Positions 34,694 to 45,964 of a stretch of 64,000 nucleotides of DNA are shown piece by piece (within the stretch, counting starts at the first letter, position 1; the number at the start of each line of letters is the position of its first letter). The notes under the pieces were generated by a model that was not told the origin of the DNA, did not search any database, and was given only the letters and a program-made list of their open reading frames with translations. Origin of the DNA: Ulva prolifera (lineage: Eukaryota > Chlorophyta > Ulvophyceae > Ulvales > Ulvaceae); contig CM041201.1 in NCBI GenBank assembly GCA_023078555.1, forward strand, positions 7,633,172 through 7,697,171. Direction: 5' to 3'. Position numbers and translations under genes: made by a program.

Positions 34694-35110
34694 ATGGTTC
34701 TGTTGTATGTGCTTGCCCGCCAGGCTGGTAGTGCGCGTCTCACATGTAGAACCATACGCCCTGTTGGGGACCCACGGGCATGGCTAGCAAGTATGTGTGC
34801 CATGATGCGAAAGGTGATCGTGCATACTGTGCAGCCTTTGACGGATCATGGTGTGCCATCTGCAATGAAGAACCTCGTCAAGGCTGCTGCTTTCAAGGCC
34901 TTGTGCGTGGAACGAGACGAGAACCCGTACGCCCTGGCGTTGTACTTGCACGCAGCCGTGGGCAACCTGTTTCTGCAAAGTGCGGAGGGGAGGCGACAAC
35001 TGCGAGCGGCGGATGAGCACGGCAAGGCCGTTCTCAACGCCAGCGTTCGGGCTATCCAGGACCAGTCGCATGGCGCATTCGCTGCATACGGCTGGACGCT
35101 CATCCGCTAG
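34694..35110 (+). CDS. gene 2: 138-aa ORF of unknown function
   Basis: An unspliced ORF from ATG 34694 to TAG. The C-terminal 100 residues look like a helical globular domain (AMKNLVKAAAFKALCVERD; RRQLRAADEHGKAVL). It lies 62 bp after the gene 1 stop and about 600 bp before gene 3, on the same strand. An alternative is a spliced form with acceptor GTGCAG at 34834. In copy A the ATG is changed to CTG (14863) and the rest is removed by the 4164-bp deletion, so this is the only copy. I do not recognise the family. Confidence 0.45.
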   Translation: MVLLYVLARQAGSARLTCRTIRPVGDPRAWLASMCAMMRKVIVHTVQPLTDHGVPSAMKNLVKAAAFKALCVERDENPYALALYLHAAVGNLFLQSAEGRRQLRAADEHGKAVLNASVRAIQDQSHGAFAAYGWTLIR

Positions 35111-35716
35111 CTGCACCCCGACGGTCCAGGGCAGCTTCACCTGTGGGGGAAAGAGGAAAACAGGCCTGCTGAGGACAGCCCTGGTGTGCATCTCATGTGT
35201 TGGTCCCGGCGTCGCCTGATTCCATGTGCCGACCATGCATGTAGGTGGTGCTACCACCGACTGCAGACTGCAACCTTCCCGCAGCGCATGGGTGTGGGCA
35301 GTGCGGGGCCAACAGTGCAGCCCGACCGGTGTGATACCGGGCACTGCATGCGTCCACAGGGACGGGGTGTGCCATGCATGGGCGCTCAAACCAACCGAGC
35401 AGCAAGGATCGTGCACATGCATGCCGAGTCGACGGTAATCAATGTGGTACCGGTCTGCGGCCCGACGGCGGCCCGACAGCCTAGGTGTCTACAGGGGGAT
35501 CGATAGAGAGCTCGGGCAGTGGAGCACTTTTGATGCAGCAGCCATGTATGCATCGGTGCTGTGGCCGGCTTGCACTTACATACTGCATCGCATGCCGCTG
35601 TGTGTGCGAGACTATAGTATGTATGGGTCCCACGGTAATGTCAGGTATGTGCCACCGGTCCCACACAGTACGCTCATGTGTGTGCATTCTGTGCAGGGGA
35701 GCTTAAGAGATTCTGC
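35111..35716. other. spacer between genes 2 and 3
   Basis: No supported gene. It ends with an acceptor-like GTGCAG at 35696 directly before in-frame sequence of gene 3, so an upstream gene 3 exon may lie within this stretch. Short ORFs on both strands lack any support. Confidence 0.35.
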
Positions 35717-38700
35717 ATGATGTTGGGGACTGCCGACGAGGTCCAAACAGCATGGCTGGGCCAACTTGAGAGCGCCGGTGAAGAGCATGGCGTGGCCCTG
35801 CGTGACATGTTGAGCACTGCCAGTGGCTGCAAGGTTTCGACGTCGCTGGAGGCCATGCGGACGGTGGGAGAAACCATCGCCGCAGATGTGTACGAGCACC
35901 TCCTCGACCCTGACGCGCAGGTGGAGGGCAACACTGTCGAGGACATCGCGGAAGAAGTTGACCTCTGTCGCTTCGGGCAAGAGCTCTCGTGCGCGCAGCT
36001 CTTTGGGCCGGCAGGGGACTTCTTGGTGGAGCGCATGCGGAAGCGGAAGTGTGTGTACAATGCCGATGCCATGCGGCGGAAGCGCCTGGCCAAGTTGCGC
36101 GTCGGAGACATTGAAGTGGAGGTGCGTGCATCTGTTTCTGTTTGTCTGCACGCCCGCTGCACCACATGTGTGCGTGCCGGGAGTATGCTCTCAATGCGGG
36201 GGGTGGGTGGTGTATGTGCTTGTGCACGTGGGCAGCAACATTGCCATCCATCAGGGCCCACCCTGTTGCCCCACAGCAACCAGCACCATTGGCGCGGTGC
36301 CAGTATGCAGGTGACTACGGAAGGACTCAACGCCATCCTGATGCATCGTAAGGCGGCACTGCAGAGGTTCAGCGTTGCAGTGCAGAGAACGCCGACGCTG
36401 CGCATGGTCGACTGGGTGTGCTCCGCCGGTGGAGATGTCTTCGACGGCATCCTGCGACACATCCGAGAGGGCGGCCGTGGCCTTGAGCACATGCTGCAAT
36501 ACCTACGCCTTGGTGCGATCCTGACTCCTTGGTGTGTATTTGCAACGTGGTGGCACCATGGACCCTGACTAATTGAAGGTATGCTGGACGTGCTTGTTAT
36601 GCATGTCAATGAGCATCAGCACCGCGGTGTATGGTCCATGCTTGCGAGAGGTGGAATTGGCACACTGTCACAACTCGGTGTTGGCATCATGCGTAATGGC
36701 ATGCCGATCGAAGAGGACGATACTCGCCGCTGTTGCAGATAAAGCACCGACGCCGGTGGTAGTGCGGAGCTATAAGTCTCTTGACGTGGCCGACCCGTTA
36801 AAGCGGCTCCAAGGGAAGTGCCTGGCGGTCGACCCGAAGAAGGTAGCAGCTGGAGCTGTGGGCGTTGACGAGCTGTGCCTCGCAGACACTACGGGAGGGG
36901 CCAGCCAGCGGTTTCACCTGTGCCTGCCCCACTTGAGGAAGCCGCTGTTGCTGATCGAGGACTTCCAGGGCACCGGCACCGCACGGTTTGTGCGGTACTG
37001 CAGCAACACGCAGCACAGGCGGCTGATGGACATCGCGAACTTCACAGGGTTCGCGACGGTGTGTGACGCGCATCAAACAGGCGCGACGCTACTCGACCGG
37101 AGGGCGGTGCTGCCGTCGGCCGGAGAGGAGTTCCACGGGGTGGCAGCTACCGACCTCCGGCTTGACACACTTGTCGCCGGGTCTCCAAACACCCACCGCC
37201 GCGATTTGGAGCACTGCGATGTCAGCGTTTGCGAGAAGGAACCCGATCGCCGGAAGACTGTCACAGGGTTGTGCCGGAAGCACATCAAGGTGTGCTACGC
37301 ATGTATGGCTGGCGTGCCATGTGCGTGCTCCTGACGATGGCCTGAGGTTCTTCAGCTGATTTTATGCACTGACGCTGAAGTCATAGCCGTATGTGGTTCT
37401 TAGTTTCAAGTTCTCGTCGTGTAGTCGTGCCTCCCAGCTGACGTGGCGTGTGCTGCAGGTTCCACGGGTGATCGACGCGAAAGGCGTCGCAGCGGTGACT
37501 TGCAGTCGCTGTTATAACCTGAAGGAGCAGGGCCTCTTCCCAGATGCGCAGCGCAACTGGAAGCGGCAGTGCTGTGTGTGTCTGGAGCTGGATTCCCCGC
37601 AGCAGCCGCAGGACGCGCGCGTGCTTCCGGCACTGCCACGCCCCCCTTCCGGCGCGTTGGTGATGATCACGGGCAGGATGCCGGCGGGCGCGCTCTGGCC
37701 AGGGCCGTTGACCGGGGCTCGGTGCGCGGTGTACGTGTGGCAGGCAGCTGACGGGGGCCGGTATGTGCCGTGCCCTAACAGTGTGATGACAGCGAAGGGC
37801 CACCCGCACGGTTCCCGCACGTGTGCGGAGCACAGAGGATGCGTCGTGCATCACACGGACGCGCACGTGACATGCGCGAAGAAATATTGCACTGACTGTC
37901 CGGCATGGAAGATCGAAGATGCGTGGGTGACAAGGGCGGATGGCACGTATGTGAGGAAAGCGTGTGACGATTGCGCGGCGAAGAGAGCGGCAAAGCGGGA
38001 GGGCGCGCGGCTGCGGAAGCAAGGCGCGCAAGCGGTTCAGCCCCTGACCTTGCATCAGCGAGTGCCGGACCATCCAGGCGCCCTTGAGTGGCTGTTGTGG
38101 TATGAGCCAATGTCAAAGGCCATGAGGCAGGCGGGGGGCTCGTGGGCTCGCCCGGGCGAGTGCCACGTCGTGGGCTGCAGCGGCACAATTGTGACGAGCA
38201 AGTCTAAGGTGTGCGACACGCACAGAGATGCTGTGTTGTACCTCCAAAGCAAGGACGGCCAAGACGCGGCGGTTGTGTACCACTGTCGATCGTGCCAGAT
38301 GTGGGTGGATATCGAGCGGCTTGAAGAGGATGGCAGATGCGGGCCACGCTGCCAAGCATTCGGCAGCGACGGCGCCAAGGCAGCGGTCGCAGGCGACAAA
38401 CACCTGAGGCGGGTCCTCGAGCGCCTTTGTGAGACGCCGGCTCTCGCAGATGAGCCGCCCCGGGGTCTAGCTCGTGTGCTGGGGCTGGCCACGTGCGACA
38501 TGCAGACGGGAGAACCGAGTCGATGCCACCACGTCAGCCCACACACGGGTCGGTGCACGTCGAAGATCACGGGGAGCCATGCCAGCCGCATGTGCCGGAC
38601 ACATTGCCATGATGTGGTGCTCAGGGTTGACGGTGGCCAGGGCCCGTCGGTGGTGTCCATCACGTGGTACTGCCCAAACCGATTCTGCCAGAAGGTGTGC

Positions 38701-39986
38701 AGTATCGAGGGCGTGGGCCTCGTGCGTGGCAGTTACGCGTGTGCCCGCTGCTATGAGGTGCACACGAGGCTGCAGCGACACGCTGCAGAGGCACGCCGGT
38801 TGCTGGACGAAGATGCACCCTCATGCGACGACAGCGTCGTGCTGTCTGCTGAAGGGGAGGACGTCAGCAGCGAGTTCGATGCGTCTTCGGATTTAGACTC
38901 GGAGCCGCAAGTCATCGGCTCCACCGAGGCTGCTGCAGAGTCGGCTGAGGACAACGAGGTGCTGGCGGGGTACGACTACGGTGACGGGAGCGGGTCAGAT
39001 TGCGGGGATGCTGAGTTGGCGCTCGTCGCAGGCATCACCGTCCGTCAGTCGCGACAAGACGCAGCCCACCCAACCACAGGACACGGTGGGGCCAGCACGA
39101 GCGCAGCAGCTGTCGCGCGTGCGCAGGCGCCCTCAGCAGAGGTACAGGGCTCCCCGGCCGTGCCTCTCGGCTGTGTCCGGTGCCGCAATGCACCTTTGTG
39201 CAAGAAGACGCCGCCGGTTGAGCGGGTCGTGGACGGGTACTGCATCACCTGCCTGTCCAGCTTGAAGGACTGCGGCTCTGCTCTGGACGCGATCGTGTTG
39301 GTGACGACTCCAGGCACATTGGATCGCAGCGCGGGTGCGGCATTCGCTGCTTTTCATGTGCAGCTGAGCATAAATCGGTCACATACGTGCCTGCTCTGCA
39401 CTTCCTGCCGGGTCAGGGTCTGTGTGCTGACATGGAAGTGGCCGCTCGTGCGCTAGTGTTTCAGTGGCACTGGTGCCTCGTGAAACTGTGTTCACCATCA
39501 CCTGGTGACGTGCCGGGTTGTCACCGATGCCTCTGCGGACATGCTTCGTTGTACAATGTTTATTAATTGTATTAATACGTATCAATATGCTCTCAATCGC
39601 TTCCGATACGTGTGGTGTGCAAGTCTGGTTGTTTGTACATGTGTTGACGCGACTCCCTGTGATGCCATCCGAAGGATTGCTGTGCAGGCACTGTTGACAT
39701 GATGAAACACGCACTCACGGATGACGTCGACGAGTGCGACATCCGGCCGAGGGACGCCCTGAAGACTGACAAGGCTGCCAGGCGGAACCACCGGGAGCGT
39801 CTGCAGTACGAAGCGCTTCCAGAGGAGAAGAAGAAGGTGAAGCGGGCAAAGATGCATGCAAGTATGAAGGGACCCCGGAGCAATGCCCCCAAGGGACTCA
39901 AGAACATTCAGCAAGGCCCAATCGCAAATGCCATGCGCGGCCGATGCGCGCCCAGCCGGCACTGTGAGCATGGTACGGCTACTTGA
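35717..39986 (+). CDS. gene 3: multi-zinc-module protein, complete copy
   Basis: Exons 35717-36121, 36311-36512, 36739-37289, 37459-39334 and 39688-39986 (TGA) join in phase to 3333 nt (1110 aa). Start is ATG 35717; an upstream exon ending in one coding base is possible. Residues 1-360 lack recognisable motifs. From about 362 a Cys/His module recurs: CEKEP...LCRKH...TCSRC (362-404), then about 474-555, 620-682, 741-817 and a short one at 958-982. Modules share a C-x2-H knuckle (CAEH, CDTH, CRTH), then C-x2-C pairs (CRSC, CARC). Between the fourth and fifth lies an acidic, Ser-rich linker; the C-terminus is basic (HRERLQYEALPEEKKKVKR). It probably binds several zinc ions and perhaps DNA or RNA. 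I cannot assign it to a named family. Confidence 0.65.
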
Positions 39987-40118
39987 TCAAGCTTCTGTAG
40001 ATGCTGTGTGTGTTCATTGTCCAATGTTGTGCTAGAAGTGTGTTGCTGAATTTCATGGCCTGTGTTGTATCCAATGCCGTGCTTGCCCTAGTGCTGCAGT
40101 GTCCACAGGGGTGTACCT

Positions 40119-41405
40119 ATGGAGACTGTGTACGTCATGTGCCCCGCCGGAGTGTTCCATGTGCATGCAGCATCAGCAGCGATGCGGGTCATGGACAGCC
40201 TCCACGCCTTCAAGCTGGTGGACTGGGCGAAGGCCGCCGCGGTGTCCGACGCGGCGGTAGGGATGGTCGTGGAGACTCCGAAGTGGGTGACCAACCGCAG
40301 CCTGCAAATCTTCGCGCTGGAGATGTTCATGCCTGTCGGCTTCACATCTCGGAAGCCCAAGGCCAGCAAGGCGCAGGTCCCACAGGGGGCTGCCTCAGCA
40401 CGGCCACGTCCAGACGACGCGCTCGTGGCTCAGGCGGCGCGGAGCCAAAGGTCAACGGTGGTCCGCATCGGACACGCGCAATGTCAGAAAGCAAAAGACC
40501 GTGGCGAGGATGCGCCTTCGTGTCTGACGTACTCTGTGCGCGCGGTGCATTTGAAGTGCGCACAGAGCATGACGGAGCCGCTGCGCAGGATCGGCACGGT
40601 GGACGTGCGGTATCTGCAGCTCGTGCGAGACGCGGGCGAGCTCCTCATTGCGCGGGTGTTCGACCCCGCCGTGCCTGGAGAACCCCCCGTCCGCGTGCAT
40701 GTGACGACCCTGCAGCTACTGCAGCGGCTGCAGCTGCTCCCTCGACCAACACTCCCAGCCCTCCGGACGCTGTTTGTGTGGGGCCTCGCACACTGCAGCG
40801 TCGCTGTCCGCGAGAGCAGGGACGCGGTGCCGCAGCTGATCTGGCACTATGCGTATGCGGAAGGCCTGACGCTGGCATGGCAGCTCGTCGTAGTCGCCGC
40901 CGGCACGACGTGGATCAACAGCGATGACGATGTCACGTCTGCGCTGTCCGTGCTAGCATGTATCCCGCGGGCCGCCCTGATCGGGCTGGAGCAGTTTGAC
41001 AAGCAGAAGTGGCCGGAGATCCTGGATGGGCGACGCAAGCGGCGAGGCGGCGACAAACTCGAGCCGGTGCGAGTCTGCCATAACCCAGATACTTCCCAGC
41101 TCGGCCTCAAAACAGAATTTATGAGACTGCATTGTTCGCCCTCCTATTATCACATGGTGTGCATTTGTTGTTTCTGTTTTCCGTAGTCATTGTACCGGGC
41201 GTGCATCGAAACAATGGCACCGACGCCCGTGTGCATGCAGATCCCATGGTCTGACGGCTGCGACCCAGAGGTCATCGTGAAGACGCGTGCTACGCCATCC
41301 GAGTTGACAGGCCTGGGGAGTGGAGTGGTGCAGGCACCTTCTGTGGGGACGTCCCCACAGAAACAGGGCGACAACTACATACCGCCAGAGCAAATGCCGT
41401 CATGA
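40119..41405 (+). pseudogene. gene 4, copy B, cut off before the helicase domain
   Basis: Exon 40119-41066 (316 codons) matches 16122-17069. The next exon starts at 41241 and matches 17243 onward only to 41314, where the sequence changes abruptly within GGCCT. The frame then runs on for about 30 foreign codons to TGA at 41405. All helicase motifs are missing. A 370-aa product containing only the N-terminal domain could still be made. Differences from copy A in the first exon are mostly single-residue changes. Confidence 0.7.
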
Positions 41406-41433
41406 GTTCGGAAAAGGTATACAGGCTCTAGTA

Positions 41434-41461
41434 TTAATCGTTAATCGTTAATCGTTAATCG
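41434..41461. repeat. heptamer microsatellite (TTAATCG)4
   Basis: Four perfect copies of TTAATCG, 120 bp downstream of the point where the gene 4 copy breaks off. They are not like known algal telomere repeats (TTTAGGG or TTTTAGGG). Confidence 0.9.
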
Positions 41462-41690
41462 TTGGCCACTGCTATGGCTGCTGCCTGCCTTGTAATCCTA
41501 CACAGGCTGCTACTGGCTCGGCTTGTGCGAACACTCAACAGAAACCCGGGAACACGAAGTCGCGAATTTGCGGCGCAGAGTTACGCTTCCTCCTCCTCTA
41601 CGACGTCAAACCCACTGTGCTGGTCCACCGGGCTGCGTCAGTGTCCATAAGGCACAACTTGCATCGTGAAGCAGCGACATGGAGCACCAC

Positions 41691-41699
41691 TATTTAAAA
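41691..41699 (+). promoter_or_regulatory. TATA box of the chimeric gene
   Basis: TATTTAAAA lies 86 bp upstream of the predicted ATG at 41785, with a pyrimidine-rich CTCGTTTCTCTACCGCTG about 35 bp downstream that could be the transcription start. It is the clearest TATA box seen in the window. Confidence 0.5.
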
Positions 41700-41784
41700 C
41701 AAGCTCGAGTCGCAATGTCGTCATTGACACTCGTTTCTCTACCGCTGTTTTTTGTATCCCAGCTACACACTACAACCTGTAACA

Positions 41785-44083
41785 ATGTCAGTAGCCATGC
41801 CCGCCACCGAGGTCGTCTCACGAGACCAAACGGATGAGGTTGCCCGGGATTACACCGACACTGTGAGTCGTATTATTGATAGATTAGTCGCTGTGGACGC
41901 CTCTATGGCGCCCACGGACCCTTTGGCGCGCGCATTGTCCGCGCGGGTCATGTGCGAGACAGAATTGCTAGTCAATTCAGTAGGATGGAACATGAAGAGG
42001 ATGGCCCGATTCGCCACCATCCGCCATCTGTGCCTATTGGCACGGTGGATGAGGTCTTTCTCGTCCGTGCCCACTCGGGGCCTGGACGAGCGCCTCCTGA
42101 CCTGGCGTCAGAAGTTAGCCACGCCACCGACACTGTCAATGCGGTCAGGCAATGCAGCCTGCACTGTTGTGGGGACGTACAAGCCTCAAGGTGCACCCCC
42201 AGCCACGGTAATGGAAGAGGGTGGGGAGGATGAGGAGGATCCCGCCGAACGCACCGTGACGTTGGGGCAGCCTGCGCCTGAGGACGAGTTTGATGACATT
42301 GGGACCCTGCCCGCTGGCTGCGAACGCCTGCGTGCGCTTCCGTGTGACTCTGCAAACTGCCTGCCACCAGTGTGATAACCTGCGTGCCTGCACACCTGCG
42401 TATGTGTCGTACACGTTCAACATTCATGTGCATCTTCATCTTCACGTTCAACATTCATGTGCATCTTCAGTCCAAACTTCCACACTGTACCTCCCCCCTG
42501 CCGCAACGTGACGCGGTGACGTGCGATGCAGCCCTGACCATCAAGTCCACGGCGCCACTGGTGTGGGCTTGCCACTTTATGTGGATGGGGCGGATTCCGC
42601 ACTGGCTGCGGGCGGATCCCCTCGATGACCACTACGAGACCAACCTCCCGGTCGGTGCGCCCCTGACTAGCCACATGTACAGAATGTTGAAGCAAGGCTT
42701 CCTCTGTTGAGTGTGTGACATGTTGAGACACGCTGTTCTAATGTACTGCCACCTATTTTGGTTACAGCGCTCTCCCTAGACAAGTCATGTCGGGTGCTAC
42801 ATGCAGGGATGTCACCGTTCCTTCAATTCATGGGGGTGAAGGATCATCTCGTCACCTGGGCGGAGCAGCTGTGGGCAGAGGATCCGGAGTTGGCGAACTA
42901 CCTGATGAACCTGAACCACCTGCTCGCCAACGAGCCCCTCTGCGCATCCATGCGGTTTGTCAGGCACGGCACACAGCGCAAGCCCGCCATGACGCACGAG
43001 CTGGAGCGCGGTCTCGCCCTGAGGGTGTGGTCGGCTCCACACGTGAGGCGGGTCCTCGAGCGCCTTTGTGAGCCGCCGGCTCTCGCAGATAAGCCGCCCC
43101 GGGGTCTAGCACGTGTGCTGGCCACGTGCGACATGCCGACGGGAGTACCGAGTCGATGCCACCACGTAAGTCCACACACGGGTCGTTGCACGTCGAAGAT
43201 AACGGGTACCCATGCCAGCAGCATGTGCCGGACACACTGCCATGATGTTGTGCTCAGGGTTGACGGTGGCCAGGGCCCGTCGGTGGTGTCCATCACGTGG
43301 TACTGCCCAAACCGATTCTGCCAGAAGGTGTGTAGTATCGAGGGCGTGGGCCTCGTGCGTGGCAGTTACGCGTGTGCCCGCAACTATGAGGTGCACACAA
43401 GGCTGCAGCGACACGCTGCAGAGGCACGCCGGCTGCTGAACGAAGACGCACCCTCATGCGACGGCAGTGTCGTGCTGTCCGCTGAAGGGGAGGACGTCGG
43501 CAGCGAGTCTGGTGCGTCTTCGGATTGTGACTCGGAGCCGCAAGTCGTCGGCTGCACCGAGGCTGGTGCAGAGTCGGCAGAGGACGACGAGGTGCTGGCG
43601 GGGCACGACTACGGTGACGGGAGCGGGTCAGATTGCGGGGGCGCCGGGCTGGCGCTCGTCGCAGGCATCACCGCTCTGCCGTCGGGACAAGGCGCAGCCC
43701 AACCAACCACGGGACACGGCGGGGCCAGCACGAGCGCAGCAGCTGGCGCGCATGGGCCGGCGCCCTTAGCAGAGGTACAGGGCTCCCCGGCATCGAGACA
43801 AGGCGCAGTCGAGCCAGCCACAGCACGCGGTGGGGCAAGCACGAGCGCCGCAGCGGCTGCGCATGCGCTAGCAGCCTTTGCAACAGCAGAGGGCTCCTGG
43901 GCCCTGCCTTCAGGCTGTGTCCGGTGCCGCAATGCACCGGTTTGCGAGAAGACACCGCCGGCGGAACGGGTAGTGGAAGGGTACTGCATTACATGCTTGT
44001 CCAGCTTGAAGGACACTGGCTCGGCTCTGAATGCGATGGTGTTGGTGACGACACCAGGCACTCTAGATCAAAGCGCGGGCTGA
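41785..44083 (+). CDS. chimeric gene: novel N-terminus joined to gene 3 modules
   Basis: Exons 41785-42331 (or 42343), 42532-42705 and 42768-44083 (TGA) join in phase; the first choice gives 678 aa. The first two exons and the start of the third are unlike genes 1-4 (MSVAMPATEVVSRDQTDEV; WACHFMWMGRIPHWL; MGVKDHLVTWAEQLW). From about 43045 the protein follows gene 3 from codon ~703 (VRRVLERLCE), including the fourth zinc module, the acidic linker (with an extra internal duplication of GGASTSAAA) and the fifth module (CRNAP, YCITC). Homology ends at the gene 3 splice donor: GCGGGT has become GCGGGC, giving a stop two codons later. One module Cys is changed (CARNYEV for CARCYEV). A TATA box at 41691 supports independent expression. 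Confidence 0.55.
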
Positions 44084-45796
44084 TCGATGCATCGATGGAT
44101 CTGATCGATGGATCGAAGCGCGGGCGCGCTGACAGCCTATATCAGTTGCAATGACCCGAGTATGTTTGAGGTGCAGGGGTGTGCTCGCAAAATTCTAGGA
44201 CACATCCCAATGCAGTTTGATGCAGTGACTGTAGAGCCAGTGGATGTAGAGCCCCCAACCCAAGACAACAAGAGGAAGAAAGAGCAAGAGCAGACAGTTG
44301 TTGATGACAGCTCCATGCCAAACATCACAGGAGTGTGCAAGTGAGACCCAAGCAACTTTTCAAAGATCCCTAACTTTGACTTTTATGTTACCTCCGGCTT
44401 GTGTGCTTAATTTCATTGTGTCAATGCGACGTTGGTAGTGTCCCATAGGAGTATGCTCAAAGCGTTGCCTATTCTCCATTGTAGTTACGAGTTGTATGCT
44501 ACACGAAAAATTGCAGGCCAATTTGCAGGCCCTTTTTTTTTTCCCCCGTGATTTCATAGAACCTGCATGTTGTGATATTGGACGTTACACACTCTTAAGC
44601 CTGGAAAAGCGTTACACCGATTGGGCATTTATTCCTGGTACATCGGAACATATGCAACATGTTCCGGAATATCATACATTTGAGACCCATGCAAATCGGA
44701 AATATTAAGCTACTAGCTAGCAAACTTTAAATTAAAGCATTTGGTCTTTTGCAACTGATTTGCAACAGCTTTACGCACATTGTGACAAGTTTTCAGTTGT
44801 GTTGGACCAGAGAGGGCTACGGTAGCGGTTATATACGATTTTCCAATCTCTCAAAACGGAGCTCAATGACATGTTGTGTTGATGCAATTGACACAATGTG
44901 ATGAGACATCGGATCAACACAAGAAATATATTATTGGAAAGCACAGAACAAGTGTTTTCATAACTACAAACCAACATAATTGAATGATCTGTATGAAAGT
45001 GCATATGTGCTTGTGTAGCTGCCCCCTATGTGCAGCTCACTGCGCAGTTCACAGCAATGCTCCCACAAAGCACTGGATTGTGCAAGTATAACGTCGAGTA
45101 AATCTCAGGCAATGAAGGTGGTCAAACATGGCTTTTCGTTAGTCAAACGATTGGTAATTGATCATGCTGATTGTCAGTCTGAGACCTTTGCGACACTGAC
45201 ACCTTGCACACAGCCTATCTTGCCTAGCCGTAGCCACATTGTGTAGAAGCATAGCAACCCCATCCACTACTGTAGAATGGAGTGTGGCACGGCTCAAGGA
45301 AGCTTGGCGAGGACGTCATAGCGGTGTGAGCAATGCTGCTTTCACGCTGGTCATCGTGCGTGTCTTTGAATAAATCAACATCGATGCTACATTTGGTGCT
45401 CATATTACCTTTGTGCCTAGCGAGAGTATAAAGATGCCGCGTTGCACAGGGACAAACAACTCGCGCGCGCGCGCATGCGTGCAACACTCAATTTTGCAGC
45501 AACATTGTGCACCGTACATGAACCTGAACATTTGATAATTGAATTTGTTGTGGCTCGAGGCTTCGGCATAAATCTGAAGAATATTCCGAACATCGGAACA
45601 TTGCCACTCCAATATCTACCGGTCAACGGTACATCAAGAGACACCCAAACGTTCCGGTTATCCCGCATTTTGCCAATATACCGGTAATGTACCGCATATT
45701 TTTGTACCGGTGCATGTACCTGTACCGGTACATGCCAGCCTGATATGTCAAATCCTTCCGCCTGTGAGTATGAACACGTGACTGCCGAGCCCATAG
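44084..45796. other. AT-richer spacer
   Basis: It starts with GATCGATG repeats (44081-44115). An ORF at 44162-44344 (60 codons, with a KRKKEQEQ basic stretch) could be an exon but has no support. Around 45600-45735 there are several ACCGGT-centred palindromes (GTACCGGTAC). Otherwise nothing recognisable. Confidence 0.35.
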
Positions 45797-45964
45797 TACA
45801 CCCGAGCCCCTCCAACCGTCAGCCCGATGCGGATCCAGATTTCTGGGTACATCACACCAGATCGGGATCCTGAGGCCGCCAGGGACGGTCGTGGAACCCA
45901 GACAGGCGAGTTGCACGATGCTTCGCGTCTGGACTTCATCACAACGGTTCTTGGGGTGATGTAA
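45797..45964 (+). CDS. gene X exon, uninterrupted copy
   Basis: A frame of 55 codons plus TAA, starting after CCATAG (a possible 3' splice site): YTRAPPTVSPMRIQISGYIT, then PDRDPEAARDGRG and ending VITT/FITT-VLGV-M. The copies at 7770 and 63393 have the same sequence but indels in the GGAACCCAGA region. Neighbouring 45738-46015 is also shared with those copies. It is an isolated fragment here, without the downstream exons. Function unknown; could be an old exon of a mobile-element gene. Confidence 0.4.
   Translation, partial: YTRAPPTVSPMRIQISGYITPDRDPEAARDGRGTQTGELHDASRLDFITTVLGVM

Noticed and set aside
41434..41461. Internal telomere repeat
   Set aside because: TTAATCG is not a known telomere motif and only four copies are present.
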